Source: Verrucomicrobiaceae bacterium (GTDB lineage: Bacteria; Verrucomicrobiota; Verrucomicrobiia; Verrucomicrobiales; Verrucomicrobiaceae). From it: a stretch of DNA of 33,398 bases. Position 1 is the stretch's first letter, and every line of letters starts with the position of its first letter. Below the pieces are notes generated by a model. That model did not search any database. It saw only the letters and a program-made list of their open reading frames with translations, and was not told the origin of the DNA. A program made the translations under genes and the position numbers. This document shows, piece by piece, positions 1-8,307 of the stretch. The stretch lies in contig JAEUHJ010000157.1 in assembly GCA_016795375.1 (NCBI GenBank), forward strand, positions 1 to 33,398. Reading direction: 5' to 3'.

Positions 1-104
1 TGGAATGGTTGTGGTGGTAAACCTTTCACCGGGTCCTCGCTGCCGGCGAGGATCCTGGCTTTTAGGGGGTCGATTGGCTCGGTGGGTTTGGTAATGTCGG
101 ACAT
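1..104 (-). CDS. N-terminal fragment of unknown protein (cut by window edge)
   Basis: An ATG on the minus strand opens a frame that stays open to the left window edge, giving about 34 residues beginning MSDITKPTEPIDPLKARIL. It is divergent from the DUF721 gene, with about 100 bp between the two starts. The visible part is proline- and charge-rich and has no signal peptide. I do not recognise the family. The frame contains a short GC-rich dyad (CCTCGC / GCGAGG around 35-51), which is probably just coding sequence. The fragment is too short for a firm gene call. Confidence 0.45.
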   Translation of the reverse strand, partial: MSDITKPTEPIDPLKARILAGSEDPVKGLPPQPF

Positions 105-149
105 GATTGTCTGGGGCGGGGGAGGGGAACCATTAACGGGCGCGAGGAA

Positions 150-178
150 GAATGCGAGATTTGAAATTTGCGATTTAG
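150..178. repeat. AT-rich dispersed repeat (ATTTGAAATTT core)
   Basis: This AT-rich block in a GC-rich intergenic space contains ATTTGAAATTT. It resembles the AAATTTGA...TCAAATTT palindrome at about 31698-31717 upstream of gltX. Both are preceded by a GAATG motif. It lies between two divergent starts, so it could also contribute to a promoter, but I see no convincing -35/-10 pair. Confidence 0.4.
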
Positions 179-208
179 CACGCGCCCATTGCCGTCTAAG
201 ATGCGGCC

Positions 209-586
209 GTGAACGACCGGAAGCCCACGCCCAGGCAGATCATGCGCCACCGCCTCATGGCGGCGTGGCGCGGCACGCCTGATGGCCCGCTCATGGATCT
301 GCCCACGCTCAACGTGGCCGATCTCGCCGTGAAGATTGCCGTGCAATGCGGGCTGGCGAACCGCGTGAAGCTGGAGGACGTCCTCGCCGCGTGGGAGGAG
401 GTGGTCGGCGCGTTCCTGTTCAAGCTGACCCGCCCCGACGCCATCGAGCGCGGCATCCTCACCGTGCGCCTCATGCAGCCCAGCGCTCATCACGCGCTTT
501 CACTCGAAAAAGCGAAAATCCTCAAGCGCCTGCAAACGAAACTGCCTGACGCCAAGATCCGTGACATACGCTTCCGCCACGGCTGA
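209..586 (+). CDS. DUF721 (DciA-like) protein
   Basis: This 125-residue protein matches the DUF721 pattern: a tryptophan-containing helix followed by a conserved VVG (WEEVVGAFLF, about residues 62-71), a strand with basic and hydrophobic residues (GILTVRLMQPSAHHALSLE), and the terminal IRDIRFRHG motif. DciA proteins help load the replicative helicase DnaB in bacteria that lack DnaC. Whether this short member does so is inferred from family membership only. The ATG was chosen because the frame has no better upstream start. It is followed in the same frame, 36 bases after its stop, by the chelatase-like gene. Confidence 0.8.
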   Translation: MNDRKPTPRQIMRHRLMAAWRGTPDGPLMDLPTLNVADLAVKIAVQCGLANRVKLEDVLAAWEEVVGAFLFKLTRPDAIERGILTVRLMQPSAHHALSLEKAKILKRLQTKLPDAKIRDIRFRHG

Positions 587-622
587 CGTGCCTGCATTCC
601 CAACTTCCCAGCCTCTCATCCT

Positions 623-2104
623 TTGCCCTCAACCTCCCACCAGCATGCCGGCCTGATCATCGTCGGTCACGGCTCGACCGTGAATCCCGACTCCAGCGCG
701 CCGACGCATCTGCATGCCGATGAAATCCGCCGCCGTGGCCTGTTCCGCGAAGTCGCCTGCTGCTTCTGGAAGGAGGAGCCGGGCATGCGGGAGGTCTATG
801 AGATGATGGACAGCGATGTGATCTACATCGTGCCGAATTTCATCAGCGAAGGCTATTTCTGCCAGCAGGTGCTGCCGCGCGAGCTGCGCATTGACGGCCC
901 GGTCACGCGACGCGGCAGCAAGAAGGTCCACTACTGCGACCCCGTCGGCATTCATCCGAACATGACGCACCTGCTGTTGCAGCGTGCGGATGAAGTCGCC
1001 CCCGGCGTGCCGCGCGACCGCACCAGCCTCGTCATCGTCGGCCACGGCACGAACCTGAATGAAAACTCCCGCAAGGTGATCGAGGCGCAGGTCGCTCTCA
1101 TCCGCAGCGGCCATCATGGCTTCGCCGAGGTCGTCGATGCCTACATGGAGGAGCAGCCCTTCGTCGCCGACTGGCACAAGCTCACCACCGCGCCGAACGT
1201 CGTCATCGTGCCGTTTTTCATCGCCGACGGCCTGCACAGCTTCCAGGACATCCCGGTGCTGCTCGGCATGCGTGAGGAAGCCGGGGCGGCGTTGAGCGAG
1301 CTCGGCGTCTTCCATCAAAATCCGCACGAGCTGCAGGGCCGCCTGCTCCACTACAGCGGCGCCATCGGCACGGAGTCGCGCATGGCGGATGTCATTCTCG
1401 ACCAGGTGCATGACTTCGACGCCAAACACGGCATCCATTCCGAATGCCACACTCCGCCTTCAGCAATCCAAGCGACGCTTGTCCGTTGGCTGAATGAGGG
1501 TCGTGATACAATCGGCGAGATCGCCATCACCACGAACGCGGACGGCTCGTTCTCGCTCTGCCACATCGCGGACCGCGGTCAGGACGGGCTGGAAGCGCAT
1601 CACGAGGCCGGATCGGCCCGCATCCTGGCGCAATACGACGCCCGGGGTTCGTTTCGCCCGCTGCACACCGCGCCGACGTTGCAGCGTGGCTGGCGGCTCG
1701 ATCTCGCCACGCCCTGCGAAGTGCGTCTGGCCCTCGACTTCTTCTATCCCGCCGCCCTCGGCATGGCGCATGCCTTCGAGGCGGAAAAACTCGCCGCTGT
1801 GCCGTTGCGCCAGGTGCTTGGCCGTCAGACCGGCATGTACGCCTTCACCAACACGATCACCGACGAACAGGCCCATGCCATGATCGCCCGGTGCTGCGCG
1901 GAGAAGAACTGCCTGCGGCGCATCCTCTGGCCCCTCGCGCCCGACCAGCCGCTCGAAGGCGCGGCGGCGCTCAAGGCACGCCCCAATCACGCACCGGAGG
2001 CGATCCCCCTGCTCTGCATCGAGGCATGCACGCACGTCGTCTCCGCCGCCCGCAAAATCGCGCGGGAAAACGCGGAGGCGCATCCGGCCAAGAGTGCGGA
2101 TTGA
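623..2104 (+). CDS. CbiX-type sirohydrochlorin chelatase fused to DR2241-like Fe-S region
   Basis: The 493-residue protein has two CbiX/class II chelatase half-domains. The first begins LIIVGHGSTV (about 11-20) and the second LVIVGHGTN (about 137-145). Each is followed by a VxIVPxFIxxG strand-turn typical of the fold. Class II chelatases insert Co2+ or Fe2+ into sirohydrochlorin in cobalamin or siroheme synthesis, using the HG histidines. The C-terminal 200 residues carry CCAEKNC near 424-430 and CIEAC near 465-469, resembling the Fe-S region of Deinococcus DR2241-type proteins. The likely start is TTG, since no ATG or GTG lies between the preceding in-frame stop and the first conserved strand. 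No other cobalamin or siroheme genes are nearby, so the metal and pathway are not settled. Confidence 0.8.
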   Translation: MPSTSHQHAGLIIVGHGSTVNPDSSAPTHLHADEIRRRGLFREVACCFWKEEPGMREVYEMMDSDVIYIVPNFISEGYFCQQVLPRELRIDGPVTRRGSKKVHYCDPVGIHPNMTHLLLQRADEVAPGVPRDRTSLVIVGHGTNLNENSRKVIEAQVALIRSGHHGFAEVVDAYMEEQPFVADWHKLTTAPNVVIVPFFIADGLHSFQDIPVLLGMREEAGAALSELGVFHQNPHELQGRLLHYSGAIGTESRMADVILDQVHDFDAKHGIHSECHTPPSAIQATLVRWLNEGRDTIGEIAITTNADGSFSLCHIADRGQDGLEAHHEAGSARILAQYDARGSFRPLHTAPTLQRGWRLDLATPCEVRLALDFFYPAALGMAHAFEAEKLAAVPLRQVLGRQTGMYAFTNTITDEQAHAMIARCCAEKNCLRRILWPLAPDQPLEGAAALKARPNHAPEAIPLLCIEACTHVVSAARKIARENAEAHPAKSAD

Positions 2105-2134
2105 CAAGGGCGCGGCGGCGTTCTATCCCGCCCC

Positions 2135-3370
2135 ATGCGCATCCGCACATTCAAAGGTCTCGTCCCCAATCCCAAGTTCGCCCCCGAAGTCGCCGCCGTT
2201 CCTTACGACGTGGTGAACCGCGATGAGGCCGCCGCCCTTGCCAAGGGCAAACCGAACAGCCTGCTGCATGTGGACCGCGCCGAGATCGATCTCGATCCTG
2301 AGATCGATCCGTATTCCGCGCCCGTGTATGCGAAGGCCAGGGAGAGCTTCCAGCGCATGCAGAAGGAAGGCGTGCTGACCCGCGAGGCGAAGCCGACGAT
2401 GTACCTCTACCGTCAGACCATTGCCGGACACAGCCAGACCGGCCTCGTCACCGTCTGCCACACCGAGGACTACGAGAAGGACATCATCAAGAAGCACGAG
2501 AAGACGCGTCAGGACAAGGAGGACGACCGCACGCGCCTCGTGGACACGCTGGACGCGAATACCGGCCCCATCTTCCTCACCTACCGCCAGCGCCCGGGCA
2601 TCAGCGCCTTGATCGAGAGCTTCATGAAGGCGGAAAAGCCCGTCTATGACATCAACGCGCCCGATGGCGTGCGTCATCAGGTCTGGCGCCTGTCACTCGG
2701 CCTGTGTGTGTCGCTCACCGGTCTTTTTGAAAGCCAGGTGGCCTGCGCCTACGTCGCCGACGGTCACCACCGTGCCGCCAGCGCCTTCCGCGTCAGCAAG
2801 ATGCGCCGCGAGGCCAATCCAAACCACATTGGTGAAGAGAACTACAACTGGTTCCTCAGCGTGCTGTTTCCCGGCAACGAATTGAAAATCCTGCCTTACA
2901 ACCGCGTGGTCAAAGACCTCAACTGCAATGACCGCGAGGAGTTCATCAAGAAAGTCGGCTCCATTTTCGCGCTGAAACCCACCACGATCAAATCACCCGC
3001 GAAACCCGGCCAGTGCTGCATGTATCTCAAGGATCAGTGGTATGAGCTGTGCTGGGAAGCGGCCAGGGATGCCAGTCCCATCGACCAGCTCGACGTGAGC
3101 ATCTTGCAAGACCGTCTGCTCAAGCCTGTGCTCGGCATCGACGACCCGCGCACCAGCAAGCGCATCGACTTCATCGGCGGCATCCGCGGCACGGCGGAGC
3201 TGGAGAAACTCGTGAACAGCCGCGACTTCAGCGTCGCCTTCTCCATGTTCCCCACCACCGTCGCTCAGCTCATGGCCATCTCCGATGTCGGTCAGATCAT
3301 GCCGCCGAAGAGCACCTGGTTCGAGCCGAAGCTGCGCAGCGGCCTGTTCATCCACACGCTGGAGGGATAG
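2135..3370 (+). CDS. DUF1015 family protein
   Basis: This 411-residue cytoplasmic protein has the hallmarks of DUF1015: an N-terminal AAVPYDVVNRDEA segment, HEKTR at 121-125 followed by an acidic stretch, ADGHHR at about 208-213, and a later NWFLSVLFPGNELKILPYNR block. Length is normal for the family. Family members often sit near serine biosynthesis genes and are suspected small-molecule kinases or related enzymes, but no function can be assigned here. The TAG stop is unusual: its first two bases are the TA target of the adjacent insertion element and its G is the first base of that element. The protein is therefore intact despite the insertion. Confidence 0.9.
   Translation: MRIRTFKGLVPNPKFAPEVAAVPYDVVNRDEAAALAKGKPNSLLHVDRAEIDLDPEIDPYSAPVYAKARESFQRMQKEGVLTREAKPTMYLYRQTIAGHSQTGLVTVCHTEDYEKDIIKKHEKTRQDKEDDRTRLVDTLDANTGPIFLTYRQRPGISALIESFMKAEKPVYDINAPDGVRHQVWRLSLGLCVSLTGLFESQVACAYVADGHHRAASAFRVSKMRREANPNHIGEENYNWFLSVLFPGNELKILPYNRVVKDLNCNDREEFIKKVGSIFALKPTTIKSPAKPGQCCMYLKDQWYELCWEAARDASPIDQLDVSILQDRLLKPVLGIDDPRTSKRIDFIGGIRGTAELEKLVNSRDFSVAFSMFPTTVAQLMAISDVGQIMPPKSTWFEPKLRSGLFIHTLEG
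3368..3369. other. Left copy of TA target-site duplication
   Basis: The dinucleotide TA directly precedes the left inverted repeat of the insertion element, and another TA (4117-4118) directly follows the right one. TA duplication is usual for IS630 and for the IS427-type branch of IS5. Removing the element plus one TA restores GGAGGGATAGTTTCATCA followed by the ATG of the M81 gene. Confidence 0.75.
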
Positions 3371-3386
3371 GCCGTGTTTGAAAACC
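3370..3386 (+). repeat. Left terminal inverted repeat of IS5-like element
   Basis: GGCCGTGTTTGAAAACC is an exact reverse complement of 4100-4116. Its first G completes the TAG stop codon of the DUF1015 gene. Confidence 0.9.
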
Positions 3387-3441
3387 TGTCGATTGGCGAG
3401 GAAATGGCAACCTGAAGGCAGGAGGCAGACCCCGAGTAGAA

Positions 3442-4098
3442 TTGGACATGGAGCTTGATGCCTTGTTCCACCGTCTGCACAACGCAGGTCCCTGGCGCGG
3501 CCAGCCCGAGGGCTTTGGTACTGGCGCACGATCTACGGTTTTAGTACCGGCTCTGCTGCGGGAGAGACTGTGGGCGCGGATACTCGCACGGCTGGCCCGC
3601 AAAGCAGAGAACAGGATCCGGCTGGTGGACGGCACACATGTGCGTGTGCATCAGTGCTCCGCCAAGCCCAGAGGTGGCGCGAGTGCGCAGGACATGGGCA
3701 AAACGCGCGGCGGGCGCAACGCCAAGATCAAGGTATTGACCGACGTGCGCGGGCTGCCGGTGTAACTCTCATTGATCGCAGGCCTGGCTTATGCATGACG
3801 CCATGTCATCGAGCTGCTGATGATCCGCGCGGGCTGATGGTGGTGGGTGGCAAAGGCTTCGACGGCCGACAAGCTGCGAGGGCAGCTCGAGGAGCCGGGT
3901 GCCGCGCACTGTTTCCCTGGCAAACCCAACCGCAAAAAGAGGTGTGAACTCAACAAGAGGCTCCACCGGCAGTTCCACAGGATGGAGAACTTCTTCTGCC
4001 GGCTCAAACGCCGCGCCTGCGCCTGCGCCTGCGCCCGCCACTTCAACTTCCTCATCGAGTTCGCATCCGTCATCGCCTGGATCAGACACGGCTCTTGA
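3442..4098 (+). pseudogene. IS5-family transposase, frameshifted remnant
   Basis: The first intact piece (3442-3765) contains the catalytic-domain start VDGTHVRVHQ (first Asp of DDE) and GGRNAKIKVLTDVRGLPV, the usual lead-in to the central strand. Frame then changes: a segment reading DDPRGLMVVGGKGFD is in another frame (about 3815-3865). The C-terminal part (from about 3865 to 4098) returns to the first frame, with PNRKKRCELNK and MENFFCRLKR, which holds the DDE glutamate. Where active members have ADKGYD, this copy has GGKGFD, so the second catalytic Asp appears lost. The N-terminal 40 or so residues normal for the family are missing. It is inactive in cis. Confidence 0.85.
4013..4035 (+). 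repeat. GCGCCT hexanucleotide tandem repeat (about 3.8 copies)
   Basis: There are three full copies of GCGCCT plus GCGCC, inside the transposase remnant. It encodes alternating Ala-Cys (RRACACACARH) where relatives have a non-repetitive RRIATRYDKLARNF-like sequence. It looks like slippage expansion in a gene no longer under selection. Confidence 0.75.
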
Positions 4099-4099
4099 G

Positions 4100-4116
4100 G
4101 GTTTTCAAACACGGCC
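4100..4116 (-). repeat. Right terminal inverted repeat of IS5-like element
   Basis: This is an exact reverse complement of the left terminal repeat at 3370-3386. It is followed directly by TA (4117-4118), the second copy of the target duplication, and then by 9 bases to the ATG of the M81 gene. Confidence 0.9.
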
Positions 4117-4127
4117 TAGTTTCATCA

Positions 4128-5549
4128 ATGCCACGCATCCTCATCGCCGGACTTTTTCACGAAACCCATACATTTCTCGACGGAGTCACATCGTTGGAGG
4201 ATTTTCAAATCCGGCGCGGTGATGAAATGCTCGCCTGCAAAGGAGACGTGTCGCCCCTGGGGGGCGTTCTGGAACTCGCGGATGAATTTGGCTGGGAGAT
4301 GATCCCCGCCGCTGATTATCGCGCGCAGCCCTCCGCCACTGTGGCTGACGGGGTGATCGAGCAGTTCTGGAACGACGTGGCGCCGGCGCTCCGGCGTGGC
4401 GGTTATGACGCGGTTTATCTGGTTTTGCACGGAGCGATGGCCTCGCAGACGATCGCTGATGTTGAAGGCGAGATCCTGCGCCGCCTGCGTGGCATCACGA
4501 ACGTGCCGGTCTTCGGCGTGTTCGACCTGCACGCGAATATTTCGCCGCAAATGGCCGCGCTGGCGGATTGCCTCGTCGGTTATCGTGAAAATCCGCACAC
4601 GGATGCCCGCGAGGCTGGGCTGGATGCCGCGCGTTTGCTGAACCGCTGCCTCACCACCGGCCAGCGCCCGCGCATGCAGCTCAGGCAGCCGGGCCTGGTC
4701 TGGGCACCGACGGGAACTGCCACCGCGAGCGATCCCATGTTGTCGCTCGAAGTCATGGCGCGCCAGTTTGAAGGCGAGGACGAGTCGCTCTGGTCGATGA
4801 GCATCGTCGCGGGCTTCAGTTATGCGGACACACCCGACACCGGCGTCAGTTTCATCGCCTGCACCACGGGCGACGCCACCCCGCAGCTCGATGCGCTCGC
4901 CAGCCGTGCGCATGAACTGGCGCATCTCGGCCAGATCATCGATCCGCCTGCGGATGAGGTGCTGGCGAGGCTCAAACCGCTCCCGGCGGGCCTCACCGTG
5001 CTCGTGGAGCCATCCGACAACATCGGTGGTGGTGCCCCCGGTGACTGCACCGGTTTGCTGCGCGCCTTGATTCATCACCGCATCGAAAACGCCGCGATCT
5101 GCATCAACGATCCGCAGGCGGTGCGTGATCTGGAGCTGGGCGCGCGCCGCATCAGCCTCGGTGGCAAAGGCAGCCGGCTCGATGCTGGGCCGGTCGCACT
5201 CGATGTCGAGCTGGTCGCGCTCAGCGACGGTCGTTTTGAGCTGGAGGACAAGAACAGCCACCTTGCCAGCATGTGTGGCGACGCGTTTGACATGGGCCGT
5301 TGTGCGGTCGTCAAACACGCAGGGCTGACGATTCTCATCACCAGCGTGAAGACACCGCCCTTTGATCTCGGTCAATGGCACAGCCAGGGCGTCGCGGTGG
5401 AAGAAATGTCCGTCGTCGCCGTCAAAGCTGCGGTCGCGCACCGCCGTGCTTATGACAAAATCGCCGCGCGCATGTTCTGGGCGGACACTCCGGGGCCGTG
5501 CAGCAGCAATCTGAAGTCATTTCCTTTCAAACTCGCCCGTCTGCCGTGA
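4128..5549 (+). CDS. M81 family (MlrC-like) metallopeptidase
   Basis: This 473-residue protein begins MPRILIAGLFHETHTF, the characteristic N-terminus of the M81/MlrC family (HExxTF-like metal site). It continues with LVLHGAM, FGVFDLHANIS and GYRENPHTD, then a C-terminal MlrC domain (PSDNIGGGAPGDCTG onwards). MlrC is the zinc metalloprotease that finishes breakdown of linearised microcystin; most relatives have unknown peptide substrates. The frame extends upstream to a TTG inside the insertion element, but ATG 4128 is the first codon outside it and starts the conserved strand. No signal peptide is seen. Without the element, GGAGGG at 3361-3366 would lie about 12 bases upstream as a possible ribosome binding site. 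Confidence 0.9.
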   Translation: MPRILIAGLFHETHTFLDGVTSLEDFQIRRGDEMLACKGDVSPLGGVLELADEFGWEMIPAADYRAQPSATVADGVIEQFWNDVAPALRRGGYDAVYLVLHGAMASQTIADVEGEILRRLRGITNVPVFGVFDLHANISPQMAALADCLVGYRENPHTDAREAGLDAARLLNRCLTTGQRPRMQLRQPGLVWAPTGTATASDPMLSLEVMARQFEGEDESLWSMSIVAGFSYADTPDTGVSFIACTTGDATPQLDALASRAHELAHLGQIIDPPADEVLARLKPLPAGLTVLVEPSDNIGGGAPGDCTGLLRALIHHRIENAAICINDPQAVRDLELGARRISLGGKGSRLDAGPVALDVELVALSDGRFELEDKNSHLASMCGDAFDMGRCAVVKHAGLTILITSVKTPPFDLGQWHSQGVAVEEMSVVAVKAAVAHRRAYDKIAARMFWADTPGPCSSNLKSFPFKLARLP

Positions 5550-5555
5550 CGTGCT

Positions 5556-6410
5556 TCAATCAAAGACCACGGTCTTGTTCTTGAACACCAGGACACGATC
5601 GCGGACGTGCCACCAGAGGGCTTTGGCGAGGACGGTTTTCTCCAGGTCGCGGCCGAGACGGACGAGGTCGCTCACGGTGTCCTCGTGGCTGACGCGCATG
5701 ACATCCTGATGGATGATCGGCCCCTCATCGAGGTCGGCGGTGACGTAGTGGCTGGTGGCGCCGATGATCTTCACGCCGCGTTCAAAAGCCTGGTGATACG
5801 GCTTCGCGCCGACAAAGGCGGGCAGGAAGCTGTGGTGGATGTTCAGGATGCGGTCCGGGAACTCCGCGATCATCGCGGGGCTGATGATCTGCATGTAGCG
5901 GGCGAGGACGACAGTGTCGATGCGGCTGCCGCGCAGCAGTTCGATCTGGGCGGCCTCCTGCGCAGCCTTGTTCTCCTTCGTGACCGGGAAGCAATGGAAC
6001 GGGATGCCGAAGCGTTCAGCGGCGGGGCGCAGAGTCTCGTGGTTGGAAACGACGAGCGGGATGTCCACGGGCAGTTCACCGGCCTCGTGGCGGGCGAGGA
6101 GGTCGTAGAGGCAGTGATTTTCCTTCGTGACGAACAACGCGATGCGTTTGCGCTGGCTGGCGAAGCTGAGGCGCATCTGCATCTGATGACGGCGCGCCAT
6201 CGGTTGCAGGCGCGATTCGATCTCCTCCCTTTCGAGCGTGAATTTCTCCAGGCTCCACTCCAGGCGCATGAAAAAAGTGTCCTGAGCGGCGTCGATGTGC
6301 TGCTGGAGGTCGATGATGTTGCCCTGATGCGAAAAAATGAAGCCGGTGACGTCATGCACGAGGCCAGGGCGGTCCGGGCAGTGGATGAGAAGAGTGGCGG
6401 TGTCGGACAT
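5556..6410 (-). CDS. purU: Formyltetrahydrofolate deformylase PurU
   Basis: The 284-residue protein has an N-terminal ACT domain (LLIHCPDRPGLVHDVTGFI, residues about 6-24) and a formyl-transferase fold domain from about 90. Catalytic motifs are LNIHHSFLPAF and ATSHYVTADLDEGPII. PurU hydrolyses 10-formyl-THF to THF and formate, balancing one-carbon pools and feeding PurT. Length is normal. The start MSDTATLL was chosen over an upstream in-frame extension that runs into proB. It lies 4 bases after the proB stop, so the two genes are co-transcribed. It is convergent with the M81 gene, with only 6 bases between stops. Confidence 0.95.
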   Translation of the reverse strand: MSDTATLLIHCPDRPGLVHDVTGFIFSHQGNIIDLQQHIDAAQDTFFMRLEWSLEKFTLEREEIESRLQPMARRHQMQMRLSFASQRKRIALFVTKENHCLYDLLARHEAGELPVDIPLVVSNHETLRPAAERFGIPFHCFPVTKENKAAQEAAQIELLRGSRIDTVVLARYMQIISPAMIAEFPDRILNIHHSFLPAFVGAKPYHQAFERGVKIIGATSHYVTADLDEGPIIHQDVMRVSHEDTVSDLVRLGRDLEKTVLAKALWWHVRDRVLVFKNKTVVFD

Positions 6411-6414
6411 GGCT

Positions 6415-7194
6415 TTAATGCGCGATCTGGGCCGGGAAACGCGTGCAAACACCTCCGCCGTTGACGAGGGAAGGGATTTGCTCGGCATGACGGCCGGAGG
6501 CGATGATGCATTCGACTCCGCCATGAACGGCGTCCTGCACCGCGCGCAGCTTGGAGATCATGCCGCCGGTGCCGAGTGTGGATTTTTCCTCCTTCGCATG
6601 ATGAATGACCTCACCGACATCGGTGACGACTGGAATCGGTCCTTCCTCCGGTTTTTTCATGTCGCGCAGGAGACCGGGGGCGCTGGTGAGGAGGATGAGG
6701 ACGTCGGCGTTCCAAAAACGGGCGACGCGGGAGGAAAGCTTGTCGTTGTCGCCATAGCGTAGTTCTTCAACGGCCACGGAGTCGTTTTCGTTGATGACGG
6801 GAACGACCTGGGTGAACTCGATGAGGCGGTTGAGCACGGCTTTCACGCGCGGCGCGCGGTCGGCGTTTTCGAAATCCTCGTGCGTGACGAGCAACTGCGC
6901 GACATGCAGCCCGTGGTCGCGCAGCAACGACTCATAGGCGTGCATGAGGTGCGTCTGGCCCACTGCGGCGAGCGCCTGGAGCGTGATCATGTCGGCAGGG
7001 CGTTGTTTGAACTCCAGCGGCTTCAAACCGGAGGCGACAGCGCCGCTGCTGACGACGGCGACGGCGTGACCGTCCCGTTTGAGCAGGGCGACGGCCTCGA
7101 CGAGCTTGCGCAACTGCACGGGATCCGGCTCTGGCGCGTCTTTACGCGTCAGAATACCGGAACCGAATTTGAGAACGATGCGCTTGGGGGCCAT
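6415..7194 (-). CDS. proB: Glutamate 5-kinase, short form without PUA domain
   Basis: The 259-residue amino-acid-kinase-fold protein starts MAPKRIVLKFGSGIL. It has VSSGAVASG, INENDSVAVEEL and YGDNDKLSSRVA near the middle and LGTGGMISKL near the C-terminus. ProB phosphorylates glutamate in the first step of proline synthesis. The protein ends right after the kinase domain, whereas the E. coli enzyme has about 367 residues including a C-terminal PUA domain, so this is the PUA-less form. The upstream in-frame extension is rejected because the conserved N-terminus is at this ATG. proA is not in the window. Confidence 0.94.
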   Translation of the reverse strand: MAPKRIVLKFGSGILTRKDAPEPDPVQLRKLVEAVALLKRDGHAVAVVSSGAVASGLKPLEFKQRPADMITLQALAAVGQTHLMHAYESLLRDHGLHVAQLLVTHEDFENADRAPRVKAVLNRLIEFTQVVPVINENDSVAVEELRYGDNDKLSSRVARFWNADVLILLTSAPGLLRDMKKPEEGPIPVVTDVGEVIHHAKEEKSTLGTGGMISKLRAVQDAVHGGVECIIASGRHAEQIPSLVNGGGVCTRFPAQIAH

Positions 7195-7290
7195 GGGGAC
7201 GAAGGGCGGCGAATATGGCGGGTTGCGCTTTGATGCAAAGCGCAAATGCATGGTCAAACCGGGCGGCATCGGCGTGCCGCGCTCCCAGGC

Positions 7291-8307
7291 CTACCACCGT
7301 ACGACAGAGCTGGCCCAGGTGAAACCTCCGCCAAAGGCGACGAGCAGGATCACGTCGCCCTTTTTGAGGCGTCCTGCCTTGTTCGCCTCGTCGAGCGCAA
7401 CGGGGATCGTGGCGGCGCTGGTGTTGCCGTACTTGTCGAGGTTCATGAACACGCGCTCCTCCGGCAGGCCGAGCCGGTCGGCGATGGCGCCGATGATGCG
7501 GGCGTTGGCCTGATGAGGGATGACGAGTGCCACATCCTCGGTTTTCAATCCGGCGGTCTCCAGGGCTTGTTGCGAGGCCTCCAGCATGCGGGTGACGGCG
7601 TGCTTGAAGGTTTCGCGTCCCTCCATGTGGATGGTGTTTGGTCGTGACTCGACATTTTCCGGCGTGATGGGGCAGAAGGACGCGCCACCGGGCACTTTGA
7701 GCAGATCAGCGAGGTTTCCGTCGCTGCCCATGACGGTGGAGAGCACACGGCCGGGGGCGTCCGCGCATTCTTCCGCGCGGCGGATGACGACCGCGCCCGC
7801 GCCGTCGCCAAAGAGGACGCAGGTGTTGCGGTCCTTCCAGTTCACGAGGCTGCTGAGCTTCTCCGCGCCGATGACCAGCGCCGTGGTGCGGTTGCCGGTG
7901 TTGATGAAGTGGCGCGCGACTTGCAGCGCATAGAGGAAGCCGGAGCAGGCGGCGGAAACGTCGAAGCACACGGCGTTCGCCGCGCCGATCTTCTTCTGCA
8001 CGAAGCAGGCGGTGGAGGGGAAGAACATGTCCGGCGTGACGGTGGCGACGATGATGAGCTGGATTTCCTCAGCAGTGACGCCTGCGGCGGCCATGGCGCG
8101 ACGGGCGGCCTCGGAGGCAAGGTCGCTGGTGGCCTGGTCATCCGCGGCGATGCGGCGCTCCTTGATGCCGGTGCGCGTGGTGATCCATTCATCGTTGGTA
8201 TCGACGATTTTGGAGAGGTCGTCGTTGGTCAGCACCTTCTCCGGCATGTAGCTGCCGGTGCCGATGATGCTGGAGGCGCAGAAAGGCTGGGAACTAGGAG
8301 CGGGCAT
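7291..8307 (-). CDS. fabH: Beta-ketoacyl-ACP synthase III FabH
   Basis: This 338-residue protein has the complete KAS III catalytic triad: Cys121 in SAACSGF, His265 in IPHQAN and Asn295 in YGNTSAA. It also has the NDEWITTRTGI and FGDGAGAVV motifs. It condenses acetyl-CoA or a branched acyl-CoA with malonyl-ACP to start fatty acid synthesis. Its start overlaps the end of plsX by 14 bases, indicating translational coupling. A gap of 96 bases separates it from proB. Confidence 0.96.
   Translation of the reverse strand: MPAPSSQPFCASSIIGTGSYMPEKVLTNDDLSKIVDTNDEWITTRTGIKERRIAADDQATSDLASEAARRAMAAAGVTAEEIQLIIVATVTPDMFFPSTACFVQKKIGAANAVCFDVSAACSGFLYALQVARHFINTGNRTTALVIGAEKLSSLVNWKDRNTCVLFGDGAGAVVIRRAEECADAPGRVLSTVMGSDGNLADLLKVPGGASFCPITPENVESRPNTIHMEGRETFKHAVTRMLEASQQALETAGLKTEDVALVIPHQANARIIGAIADRLGLPEERVFMNLDKYGNTSAATIPVALDEANKAGRLKKGDVILLVAFGGGFTWASSVVRW

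Larger units (their letters stand above)
3370..4116 (+). mobile_element. Decayed IS5-family (IS427-like) insertion element
   Basis: The element is 747 bp and bounded by perfect 17-bp inverted repeats: GGCCGTGTTTGAAAACC at 3370-3386, and its reverse complement at 4100-4116. Both are flanked by TA. It carries a fragmented IS5-type transposase reading rightwards. At 747 bp it is somewhat short for an IS427-group member, and the transposase lacks its usual N-terminal portion, which suggests internal deletion. It lies between the DUF1015 and M81 genes, which were probably contiguous before insertion. Confidence 0.88.

Noticed and set aside
33..55. Strong GC dyad as a possible terminator
   Set aside because: It lies inside the open frame of the partial gene near its start, not after a stop, and has no U-tract.
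4095..4127. Upstream TTG start for the M81 protein inside the insertion element
   Set aside because: The extra residues come from the element's terminal repeat; the conserved N-terminus starts at the ATG at 4128.
4125..5441. A 438-codon minus-strand frame opposite the M81 gene
   Set aside because: The plus-strand frame holds the M81 motifs; the antisense translation has shadow-like Arg/His/Gln-rich composition.
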